Shown here: piece after piece, positions 1-7,258 of the stretch
Numbering within the stretch: position 1 is the stretch's first letter
Layout of the letters: the number at the start of each line of letters is the position of its first letter
Made by a program: the position numbers and the translations under genes
The notes under the pieces: generated by a model
The model's database searches: none
What the model saw: only the letters and a program-made list of their open reading frames with translations
Told to the model about the DNA's origin: nothing
Assembly (NCBI GenBank): GCA_030631915.1
Contig: DAOVKF010000053.1
Location: forward strand, 1-9,884
Reading direction: 5' to 3'
DNA length: 9,884 nt
DNA from: Candidatus Omnitrophota bacterium
Lineage (GTDB): Bacteria; Omnitrophota; Gorgyraeia; Tantalellales; Tantalellaceae

Positions 1-1835
1 CTTTCGGCGCCTTCTCCGACTATTACATGGACAATGCCGGGATGTGTTTTCACGATGTCCGACAAGGCGTATAAAACATTCTCGTGCCCCTTGCGCCGGA
101 CGAGACGCGAAACCGTAAGAAGCATCCTCTGCTCAGGCGGTATGCCGTATTTTTCCCTGATGCCGCCTGCCCCTTTTTCCGGGCCGAACCTGTCCGTATC
201 TATCCCGGGCGTGATCACGACGACCTTATGCTCTTCGGACAGCCCCCGTTCCACGATGATATTTTTCGCGAACCGGCTGCACGCGACGATACGCTCACTC
301 CCGGCAAGGACCTTTCTCATTATCCATCGCGTCAGGGGCCCCCCGTAGAACTCGAGGACATCTCCTGAATAAACATAAACCGTGAAAGGCACTCCCCGGA
401 TCTTTTTCATGATCAATCCCGCGATGCCGGAAGAAATAACCTGGCCGCAGTGGTTGCGCCGGATATTCCTCAACCTGTTCAGCCGCCAGACATGCCATGT
501 GACCGTTACCGTACGCACGGTCCTGGAAAAAATGTCCCTTCCCAGAGGATACGCTTCCCTTACCGTGTCAAGCCTCTTATCCGGCCATAAGTCCGCCCCG
601 CGCGCTCTCGCCGTCAGGATAACCGTTTCTTTCCCGGGAAGCCTGGTCCAGAGATTGAAAATATAGGTGGCTATCCCGCCCCTGACAGGGGGGAATTCAC
701 TGCTGACGCAAAGTGTTTTCTCGAGCCCCGCGTCTTCCAGAACGTCCAGTATCTTCCGCGACATTTCTTCCGCGTTGAACAACAGGGCGCGTTTCCGCCC
801 GCGTATCACGCATTGGTCCCGAAGGTCTTTCTCGTTAAGGAGCCTGAGCACGGTTCCGGAAATATCCTCCGGACTGTACGGATCGAAAAACAGGGCGGCG
901 CTGCCGAGCACTTCGGTCATGGGCGGAAGGTTGGAAGCGGCGACCGGCACCCCTTCCGCCATGGCCTCGACCGGCGGCATGCCGAAACCTTCGGCCAGCG
1001 AAGGAAAAACAAAAACTGAAGCGCTCCTCAGAAGAACGCGGAGTTTATCATGGTCAGGGCCCGCCACACATATCACTTTTCCCGACAGCCCGTGCTCTGC
1101 TATTACCCGTTCCACCCAGGCCAGTCCTTTGGCAGAACCGCCGGCAAGCACCAGGCTGTAAGCGCCCCTGACATCCCGCGGTAAGAGACCAAAAGCTGCG
1201 ATAAGCCTGGCAAGATTCTTATGCGGCTTAAAATTCCCTACATAGAGTATATACGGCCTGTTCAGGCCATACTGCGAGAGGACTTCTTCCCCGCTCCGGC
1301 CATGCTCATCCGGCGTTGCGGACACTTCGACCGAGGGATATATCACTTTCAGCTTATCGTGCCCTATGCCGAATATCCTTGATATCCTGGCCTTCGCGTC
1401 CACGGAAAGCGTGATGACCTTTACTGAGCGGCGGCCGCACAAAAAGCAACAAACAAGGAAATGTATCTTCTCCAGAACAGCCTTAACACCCCTGTATTTC
1501 GGAACGGCCAGGGGTATGACATCGCACACAGTGTTCACATACGGGCATACACGCCACAGCGGGGTCTTGATATACGGTGAAAAAAAGACATCGATCTTTT
1601 CTTTCCTCAACGCGGCAGGAAGTTTATACTGGTCCCACCAGAACGTGCCGCCCTCCCGCAGGACGATCTTCCTGATATATGCCGGCAAAGAGGTAAAATC
1701 CGTGTATTGATCGCCGAAAAGAAAAAATTCGTGGTCCCCCGGCTCAGGGGCACGGGTCAAAAAAATCTGTAAAACAGACCTTAACCCGGTATACGCGCCC
1801 TTTTTAAATTCCCGAGCATCCACGCCTATCCGCAT
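1..1835 (-). CDS. Tandem GT4-GT4 fusion glycosyltransferase (partial, runs off left edge)
   Basis: Hand translation from the ATG at 1835-1833 to base 1 gives 611 complete codons and no stop, so the 3' end lies outside the window. Domain 1 (residues 1 to about 370) is a whole GT4 enzyme: N-terminal MRIGVDARE, NTVCDVIPL at 101-109, YILYVGNFKPHKNL at 195-208, and the E-x7-E motif E282/E290 in LAEGFGMPPVEAMA. Domain 2 starts at about 372 with LCVSSEFPPVRGGIATY (375-391), then TPGIDTDRFGP (542-552), LTVSRLVRRKGHE (573-585) and VIVGEGAE (604-611). These are classic GT4 donor-domain motifs, cut before its own E-x7-E. The start overlaps the upstream GT4 gene by 10 bp and has an AAAGG-like ribosome site about 9 nt upstream. 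GT4 enzymes are retaining transferases that use nucleotide sugars; sugar and acceptor are unknown. In domain 1 the usual His-Asp of this subfamily (HDLIPL type) reads Cys104-Asp105. The open frame and both domains are seen; two-step sugar addition is inferred. Confidence 0.92.
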   Translation of the reverse strand, partial: MRIGVDAREFKKGAYTGLRSVLQIFLTRAPEPGDHEFFLFGDQYTDFTSLPAYIRKIVLREGGTFWWDQYKLPAALRKEKIDVFFSPYIKTPLWRVCPYVNTVCDVIPLAVPKYRGVKAVLEKIHFLVCCFLCGRRSVKVITLSVDAKARISRIFGIGHDKLKVIYPSVEVSATPDEHGRSGEEVLSQYGLNRPYILYVGNFKPHKNLARLIAAFGLLPRDVRGAYSLVLAGGSAKGLAWVERVIAEHGLSGKVICVAGPDHDKLRVLLRSASVFVFPSLAEGFGMPPVEAMAEGVPVAASNLPPMTEVLGSAALFFDPYSPEDISGTVLRLLNEKDLRDQCVIRGRKRALLFNAEEMSRKILDVLEDAGLEKTLCVSSEFPPVRGGIATYIFNLWTRLPGKETVILTARARGADLWPDKRLDTVREAYPLGRDIFSRTVRTVTVTWHVWRLNRLRNIRRNHCGQVISSGIAGLIMKKIRGVPFTVYVYSGDVLEFYGGPLTRWIMRKVLAGSERIVACSRFAKNIIVERGLSEEHKVVVITPGIDTDRFGPEKGAGGIREKYGIPPEQRMLLTVSRLVRRKGHENVLYALSDIVKTHPGIVHVIVGEGAE

Positions 1836-2959
1836 CGCCGCCGGCCTTTCTTCAATTCTTCGTATAATTCCTGCATCCGCGAAACATGCCTTTCAACGGT
1901 GAAACACTCTTCAACCCTTTTTCTGGCATTCCTTCCCATCCGTTTCGCGCTATCGGTGTCTTCCGCACAGCGTCCCATGGCTGACGCCAGACCATCCACA
2001 TCTCCGTAAGGGACAAGAATGCCGGACTCGCCGTCCACGATCGCTTCGTTATTTCCTTCAACATCAGTCGTGATTATCGGCAGTGAGCACGCCATGGCTT
2101 CCAGCAGCCCCCTGCTGAACCCCTCGCTTCTGGACGGGAGGATGAACATGTCCAGCGCAGAAAGGACTGATCCTATATCCTCCCGCGATCCCGAAAAGAC
2201 GACCTTATCGGTGATCCTGAAATCGCGGGCCATGGTTTTTAGCCGCTCCGCGTACGCGCTATCAACAGATTTTCCGATGACAAATAATTTTATGCCGTGA
2301 TATCTTTTCGCGGCCCGGCTGAGTCCTTTCAAAAGGAAATCGTGCCCTTTTCGCGGGATCAAAATTCCCACGACACCGGCAAGAACCTGTTTCTCCCCGA
2401 CACCCAGCTCATCTCTTACACTTTTCCGCCCTTCTTCGTCTCTCAGGAATTTCCGGATATCCACACCGTTATAAACGACACGGGTCTTCCGGAGAAAATA
2501 CGAAAAACGCCCGAAACGCCTGTTCTTTACCGCCTCCGAAACACACACTATCCTGTCGGCGGCTTTAGCCAGGAACCAGTCGTAAAAAAGACTGTCCCTC
2601 TTTGCCTCACGGACGTGCCATATAAGACTTGTCCCGGTGTTTTTTACAGCCACCGAGGCGTAAAATTGCGCCCGGCTTCCGTTAGTATGAACGATATCCG
2701 CGCCGCATTCCCGGATAATAGACCTTAGCTCCCGGATCTTTTTCCTGATCCCCGCGATACCGGCCGACCTGGCTGCGGGCATATCCCAGAGGCGGACATC
2801 TATCCCCATGTCCCTGATCCTTGAAGCCATTTCCCCTTCCCCCGGACAAAGGACCAGGGGCTCAAAACAAGACCTGTTGAGGCCTGACAGCAGTTCCAGC
2901 AGACTTATCTGCCCTCCGCTGAATATTTCAGCCCTGTTCGCTGCGTAAAGGATCTTCAT
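1826..2959 (-). CDS. GT4 family glycosyltransferase
   Basis: A complete GT-B glycosyltransferase of 377 residues, normal length for GT4. The N-terminal acceptor domain begins MKILYAANRAEIFSGGQ, with the glycine loop GGQISLLELL at 15-24 and HTNG at 91-94. The C-terminal nucleotide-sugar domain shows VVYNGVDIRKF (161-171), GILIPRKGHDFLLKG (198-212), and the E-x7-E motif E279/E287 in RSEGFSRGLLEAMA, followed by PIITTDVEGNNEAI. It should transfer a sugar with retention of configuration in the cytoplasm, probably at the membrane; donor and acceptor cannot be read from sequence. The ATG at 2959 is supported by GGGGA about 7 nt upstream and by the textbook start of the Rossmann fold. It overlaps the preceding GT9 gene by 32 bp, and its last 10 bp overlap the next gene, so translation is probably coupled on both sides. 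Nothing looks broken. Confidence 0.95.
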   Translation of the reverse strand: MKILYAANRAEIFSGGQISLLELLSGLNRSCFEPLVLCPGEGEMASRIRDMGIDVRLWDMPAARSAGIAGIRKKIRELRSIIRECGADIVHTNGSRAQFYASVAVKNTGTSLIWHVREAKRDSLFYDWFLAKAADRIVCVSEAVKNRRFGRFSYFLRKTRVVYNGVDIRKFLRDEEGRKSVRDELGVGEKQVLAGVVGILIPRKGHDFLLKGLSRAAKRYHGIKLFVIGKSVDSAYAERLKTMARDFRITDKVVFSGSREDIGSVLSALDMFILPSRSEGFSRGLLEAMACSLPIITTDVEGNNEAIVDGESGILVPYGDVDGLASAMGRCAEDTDSAKRMGRNARKRVEECFTVERHVSRMQELYEELKKGRRRCG

Positions 2960-4154
2960 GGCTGGTTCCCCATCCCCCCATTAACCTTTCCGCGGCCGTG
3001 AAAACATCAGCCGGCTTTATCTGTTGAAGGCAGAAATTTGTTCCGGCCTCGCACCTGTCCCTTCTGAAGTATATCGCGCACGGCCAGCAGGAGATCTTTT
3101 TCTTGATGACGACAATGTTCCTTGACAGCGGAGCGCATTTATCCGGATCTCCGGGGCCAAAAAGGACAACCGACGGAGTCCCCACGGCGGCTGCTATATG
3201 GGCCGGGCCGGAATCGTTACCGATAAACACGCGCGCCCTGCGGATTATCGACGCTACTTCACCCAGACCCAGACCATAAGCCAGAACAGTACCCTGTACC
3301 CCGCTCTGTACCTTTATCTCCTGCAACAGGCCCCTGTCCGCCCCGCTTCCCACAAGCACTGTCCTCAACCCTTTCTGAACGAATAACATCTTCACGACCC
3401 CGGCAAAATTCTCCGCCGGCCATCTCCTCGGCGGCCATTTCGCTCCAGGATGCATCACAATAAAACAAGCTCCTTCAAGGCCGTTTTCACGGAGAAAATC
3501 CCCGCTTTTTGCCCTGTCATCCCCGGGAATGAAATATTCCTCTTCTTCATCCGGTACGCTGCATCCAAGCGCCGCAACGATCTGAAGATACTGTCTGAGA
3601 ACATGTTTCTCCGTTAAAGAGACTGATCTGTCATAAAATCGTCCGGTGTTTTCAGTAAAGACACCGCTCTTTATTTCGCGGCAAGGGCCTACCGCCAGTT
3701 TCGCGTCCGCCAACCGGGCGCAAACAACGGACTCTAAAGTTCCCCCGAGATCCACGCATAGACCGTAATTCATCTTTCTCAGCGACATTATTGTCCGGGC
3801 CGCCCGCACAAAAGAGGCCGGATCCAAAAAAAGTTGTCTCCAGAACCTTTTGGGACATACGAAAATATTCCCGACATCAGGATCGGCCTCGAGTATTTTA
3901 CGCGTATGCGGCAACAGCAATACGTCGATCCCGCCTGTCCTGAAACGTTCCTGCAGACTCTTTAAAGCCGGAGTAGACATCAGGACATCGCCTATAGAGT
4001 CCAACTGTATCACCAGGACTTTATCCGCCCGTAACCCGTTTGACCCCGTATGATAATTCCTGCCATGCCTGGAAAATATGACCTTCCATAATAAAAACTC
4101 CGCGCTTTCAACGAACTGTTTTGCGATATATCGGATCAATTCGATCAAGGACAT
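2928..4154 (-). CDS. GT9 heptosyltransferase-family protein (ADP-heptose:LPS heptosyltransferase-like)
   Basis: A 408-residue GT9 protein. After a 44-residue N-terminal extension comes KVLVIQLDSIGDVLMSTPAL (45-64), the glycine/aspartate acceptor loop of WaaC/WaaF-type enzymes. Further on are HPGAKWPPRRWPAENFA (235-251), LVGSGAD (267-273), and FIGNDSGPAHIAAAVGTPSV (310-329), the donor-binding signature. Family members transfer L-glycero-D-manno-heptose from ADP-heptose to the LPS inner core, although many cluster-borne GT9 proteins have other, unproven sugars. The extension (IELIRYIAKQFVESAEFLLW) could be an amphipathic membrane-binding helix (inference). The C-terminus holds a four-Cys set, C356-x2-C359-x8-C368-x6-C375. 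The start at 4154 overlaps the upstream GT4 gene by 10 bp; the next in-frame Met lies inside the core motif, so the long N-terminus must be used. The protein argues for a Gram-negative, LPS-like product. Confidence 0.93.
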   Translation of the reverse strand: MSLIELIRYIAKQFVESAEFLLWKVIFSRHGRNYHTGSNGLRADKVLVIQLDSIGDVLMSTPALKSLQERFRTGGIDVLLLPHTRKILEADPDVGNIFVCPKRFWRQLFLDPASFVRAARTIMSLRKMNYGLCVDLGGTLESVVCARLADAKLAVGPCREIKSGVFTENTGRFYDRSVSLTEKHVLRQYLQIVAALGCSVPDEEEEYFIPGDDRAKSGDFLRENGLEGACFIVMHPGAKWPPRRWPAENFAGVVKMLFVQKGLRTVLVGSGADRGLLQEIKVQSGVQGTVLAYGLGLGEVASIIRRARVFIGNDSGPAHIAAAVGTPSVVLFGPGDPDKCAPLSRNIVVIKKKISCWPCAIYFRRDRCEAGTNFCLQQIKPADVFTAAERLMGGWGTSHEDPLRSEQG

Positions 4155-5311
4155 GTTTTCCCCCGGTCACGGTTCCGTCCGCCGCCGCTTGAATACACCT
4201 CGAGCGTCCTGTCCGCGATCCTGTCCCAGTCGAATCCTTTCGCCAGTGCGGCAACGTTCCCTGACAGCCTGCCGCGAAGGTCTTTGTCCTTCGTTAAACG
4301 CTCTATCGCCGCGGCAAGCTGATCGTGGTTTCCTCTTTCGACCAGAACGACATTCTCACCGTTCTTAAAATACGGCATCTCCACCCGCGGAAAGGTGCTT
4401 ATTATCGGAACTCCGTTCACTATGCCGGCCATGAGCGATCCCCGGCGTATGGATATACCGTCGGAATAAGGGACCACATACATATCCGATGCCTTTAATA
4501 ATTCCGAAACCCGCTCCGCTTTTAACTCACCTGTCCAGACAACATCCTTCTCCAGCCCGCAGGTCCTTATGATCCCCTGAAGATAACGGCGGTATTCCGC
4601 ATCCTCATCCCTCAAAGCGCCGATAAGCAGCAGATAATATCTATCCGCCGCGCGCAACTTGTTAAGCGCCATGATAAGCTCTTCGATCCCTTTGCCGGGA
4701 TAAAAAAATCCAAAATTGCTCAGGACTACGGCATCTCTGCCTATGCCGTAGTCTTTCGCCATCTGTCCCCTGGTTCTCTGAATATCCGTCTCAGCCGGAG
4801 ATATATTTGCCCCGACAGGTATCTGTGAAAGCTTCCCCTTAAACATACACAGCCACTTGTTAAAAAGCAAAGTGATCTCCTCGTTTGTGCTTATGATCCT
4901 GTGGCTGAACATCGACAGCAGCAAAGCGTTTATCCTGGACGTCCACTTTCCGCCCACCAGCGTATGAAAAGTCGTAACAAAAAAGATGTCAGGAGCGCTT
5001 AACCGGAGCAAAAGCGGCAACAACTTGAACACGATACCGAATCCATAAGTAACAGGGGTATACTGCATATGAACGACATCGAACCGCGCTTCCCTGACTT
5101 TCCTGAATACTTTCAGCAGTTCGGGCGCATTCCACCGGCTGTCTCCCGCCCTGATGACATTTTCGTCATTTCCGGTATAACGGCCTGAGACGACCACATA
5201 GACATCATGCCCGCGTTCCCTGAGCCTGCGAACGAGAATACGCGTATAATCACCGATCCCGTCTGCCTGATAACCGGGCGGATACGCGGGGAATATTATG
5301 CAAATCTTCAT
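4145..5311 (-). CDS. GT4 family glycosyltransferase, subtype with DGxSxRRGS motif
   Basis: A complete GT-B protein of 388 residues. N-terminal MKICIIFPAYPPGYQADGIG is followed by DYTRILVRRLRERGHDV; FHTLVGGK (115-122) is the inter-domain acceptor region. The donor domain shows LSNFGFFYPGKGIEELIMAL (197-216) and PYSDGISIRRGSLMAGIVNG (281-300). The usual GT4 glutamates of E-x7-E are Asp284 and Ser292. From memory, the 'DGxSxRRGS' form occurs in a recognisable GT4 subgroup, so this is probably subfamily character and not decay, but the second catalytic-motif glutamate is truly absent. Donor and acceptor are unknown. The start shares ATGA with the stop of the upstream GT4 gene, with no clear Shine-Dalgarno sequence next to it, which suggests termination-reinitiation. 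The 3' end overlaps the GT9 gene by 10 bp. The tail GGGRNRDRGKTCP is short and polar. Confidence 0.93.
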   Translation of the reverse strand: MKICIIFPAYPPGYQADGIGDYTRILVRRLRERGHDVYVVVSGRYTGNDENVIRAGDSRWNAPELLKVFRKVREARFDVVHMQYTPVTYGFGIVFKLLPLLLRLSAPDIFFVTTFHTLVGGKWTSRINALLLSMFSHRIISTNEEITLLFNKWLCMFKGKLSQIPVGANISPAETDIQRTRGQMAKDYGIGRDAVVLSNFGFFYPGKGIEELIMALNKLRAADRYYLLLIGALRDEDAEYRRYLQGIIRTCGLEKDVVWTGELKAERVSELLKASDMYVVPYSDGISIRRGSLMAGIVNGVPIISTFPRVEMPYFKNGENVVLVERGNHDQLAAAIERLTKDKDLRGRLSGNVAALAKGFDWDRIADRTLEVYSSGGGRNRDRGKTCP

Positions 5312-6495
5312 GTTTTAAATATCTTTATCAGCTCGCTTATATGTTTATCGGGGTTATATCTTTCAACTGCAAGCTCCCTTGCTTTTCCCCCTAACTCAAG
5401 CGCCTTTTTGGGATTATCCAGCAAATAGCAAATTTTTTCCGCCATCTCTTCCATGTTATACGGCTTGACCAAAAACCCGGTCCCATCGGCAACAAGCCAC
5501 TCGGCTATGCCTCCGACATCAAACGCTACGGCAGGCTTCCCGAAAAATGCCGCTTCTATGCCGCATATGCCGAACGGTTCGGGCCAGACTGAAGGAAGCA
5601 CAAGAAAAAGGGACTTCCGGTAAAATTCAGGAAGATCCTCATGTCTCGTCCATCCGTGAAACATGACCTTACCGGCAAGGCCGGGTGTTCCTGCCTTTTT
5701 TCTGCAGATCTCCTCCATGGGACCTGCTCCGGCCACATCAAGAATAAAGTCCTTCTTTACATGCATCAGAACATCCAGGAGCATGTCCAATCCTTTGCCG
5801 TCCGCGATCCGGCCGGCAAAAAGTATATGATCTCCACCGGTTGGAATATCTACCGGCTTCTCATCATAATCAACAAAATAAGGCAGAATACTGATCCTCT
5901 CGGGTCTCACCCCGTTCCTGATGAGAGTCTTTTTCATATGCCCGGACGCGACTATGACTTTCTCAAGACGCCTGCCGGCTTCCAGGGAATTTTTTGTCCT
6001 CAAATAGGCCTTTACCGCCTTTACCGGACTGCGCGGCATGGATCTTCTTGTATAAGCGCGCAAAAAACAGGCCGGCGAAAGCGGATAATTATTCACCTCA
6101 AGCGGATCGCGAAGAAGCATCTTTCCGTCGGGATCCACGGTTTTGTAGCCATGAATATACCGGACGGTCCGGACTCGAGCGGAAAAATAATCGACCGCCC
6201 CCCCGTTCTCGATGTTATGCAAATATACCACGTCCGGGGAAAATCCCTTGAGTATCTCATCCAGTGCGGCTTCTGTCTTCCTGCCCAGGCCCAGCTCATT
6301 CTCCCATAACGCGTCCACCCGATAGGACTCACCGAATCGCTCCGCTTTTTCCGGCTCATCCCAGTGGATAATCCCTGTTCCATGCCCCGCGCGCCTTAAT
6401 CTTCCGGCAAGAGCGTTGATGTAACATTCCACTCCCCCGGCTTCACTTGCATATCTGTTAACGAAAAGTATCTTCATAGTGTTTACGGTATACAT
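5308..6495 (-). CDS. GT4 family glycosyltransferase (PPGG-less, E-x7-E intact)
   Basis: A GT-B enzyme of 395 residues from the ATG at 6495, or 389 from the ATG at 6477. The second start gives MKILFVNRYASEAGGVECYI, the normal beginning of the family, so 6477 may be the real one. Neither has a strong ribosome site; a weak GAAGA lies before 6495. The donor domain has ILFAGRIADGKGLDMLLDVL (224-243), VAGAGPM (254-260), and the E-x7-E motif E306/E314 in WPEPFGICGIEA, then KPAVAFDVGGIAEWL. Numbering is from 6495. Relatives of this subtype usually carry several cysteines in the central acceptor region (C-P-x-G, then C near a CxPRxP stretch). Here that region reads DPDG (121-124), C143, then RSMPRSP (151-157), so most are lost. 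The 5' end overlaps the methyltransferase by 38 or 20 bp; the 3' end shares ATGA with the next gene. Sugar specificity cannot be assigned. Confidence 0.94.
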   Translation of the reverse strand: MYTVNTMKILFVNRYASEAGGVECYINALAGRLRRAGHGTGIIHWDEPEKAERFGESYRVDALWENELGLGRKTEAALDEILKGFSPDVVYLHNIENGGAVDYFSARVRTVRYIHGYKTVDPDGKMLLRDPLEVNNYPLSPACFLRAYTRRSMPRSPVKAVKAYLRTKNSLEAGRRLEKVIVASGHMKKTLIRNGVRPERISILPYFVDYDEKPVDIPTGGDHILFAGRIADGKGLDMLLDVLMHVKKDFILDVAGAGPMEEICRKKAGTPGLAGKVMFHGWTRHEDLPEFYRKSLFLVLPSVWPEPFGICGIEAAFFGKPAVAFDVGGIAEWLVADGTGFLVKPYNMEEMAEKICYLLDNPKKALELGGKARELAVERYNPDKHISELIKIFKT

Positions 6496-7258
6496 AGATA
6501 ATATTCTTCATGAACAGGTGGCCGAACTTTTCTTCCAGCAGATCCCACCATTTTGTCCAGAAACGCGATATTACAACCAGCGCATGGGCCCTTTTAACAA
6601 AAGGGACCTTCCCGATCTTGCGGTCCAGGGTCCTTAGAACAAACATTATCTCAAACGGCGAACGCCAGTAATCATAGCCGCATCTTTCGAGAAATTCCAG
6701 CCCCAGACGATCACCGTAGCGTGCCAGTTCCCGGCTGGAAAATTCAGTTTCCTCCCCCCATTCCCAGCGGCCAAGCCGCGCAAGTATATGCTTATGGACC
6801 GTATAGGCCGTGAATTTCTGCGGCACGTTGACTATCAGGACTCCCCCCGGTCTAAGCACTCTTACCTGTTCCTCAAGCGCATCAAGCGGCTTCTTGAAAT
6901 GCTCTATCAACCCCTGGCTAAAAACAACATCGAACGAATTTTTTTCAAACTCCAGGTTTAATACATCTCCCAGGGCCAGAGTGACCTTTCTGTCGAAATG
7001 TTGCGACACATTCCGCGCAATATCCAATGCTTTCCGTGATATATCTATTCCGTAAATTTCCGCATCCATCCCTTCGGCGACTATGTGCGCATCTATTGAA
7101 GAACCACACCCGGCTTCCAATGCCCTGGCCTCACCGCCTTTACCCAGATATTTTTTGACAAGATCGAGATATTTTTTTCTGTTCTCACAGTGAGAACTTA
7201 TCTGTCCGGCTAATTCCTCCCGGTCCCACTTTTCCCATACCTCTTCAAACCTGTCCAT
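6458..7258 (-). CDS. Class I SAM-dependent methyltransferase (Methyltransf_11 type)
   Basis: A 266-residue Rossmann-fold methyltransferase, the only non-transferase-of-sugar gene here. Motif I (SAM glycine loop) is ALEAGCGSSIDAHIV (46-60). The acidic residue after strand beta-2 is in YGIDISRKALDIAR (69-82, D72). GDV (97-99) binds the adenine region. FDVVFSQGLIEHFKKP (109-124) is motif IV, and VRVLRPGGVLIVNVP (132-146) the following helix-strand. The C-terminal 100 residues are rich in aromatic and basic residues (WRSPFEIMFVLRTLDR; FWTKWWDLLEEKFGHLFMK) and may touch a membrane or define the substrate. In glycan clusters such enzymes methylate sugar hydroxyls or carboxylates, or cap chain ends. 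That role rests on context. The ATG at 7258 lies 14 bp inside the preceding gene and is preceded by AGGAGG 12 nt upstream. Its end overlaps the next GT4 start. Confidence 0.92.
   Translation of the reverse strand: MDRFEEVWEKWDREELAGQISSHCENRKKYLDLVKKYLGKGGEARALEAGCGSSIDAHIVAEGMDAEIYGIDISRKALDIARNVSQHFDRKVTLALGDVLNLEFEKNSFDVVFSQGLIEHFKKPLDALEEQVRVLRPGGVLIVNVPQKFTAYTVHKHILARLGRWEWGEETEFSSRELARYGDRLGLEFLERCGYDYWRSPFEIMFVLRTLDRKIGKVPFVKRAHALVVISRFWTKWWDLLEEKFGHLFMKNIIYVYRKHYEDTFR

Noticed and set aside
382..1161. Plus-strand open frames of 94 and 164 residues at the left end
   Set aside because: They are antisense to the fused GT4 gene, are rich in Ser, Arg and Pro as expected from a mirrored frame, and show no family motif.
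2297..2728. 143-residue plus-strand open frame
   Set aside because: It is antisense to the GT4 gene at 1826-2959 and lacks any recognisable domain.
2966..2980. G-rich run on the minus strand before the GT4 start at 2959, as a possible quadruplex
   Set aside because: There are only two G-tracts (GGGGGG and GGGG); four are needed. It serves adequately as a ribosome binding region.
5641..6309. 222-residue plus-strand open frame
   Set aside because: It lies wholly antisense to the GT4 gene at 5308-6495, has no recognisable motif or low-complexity-free fold signature, and the opposite strand has clear GT4 motifs throughout.
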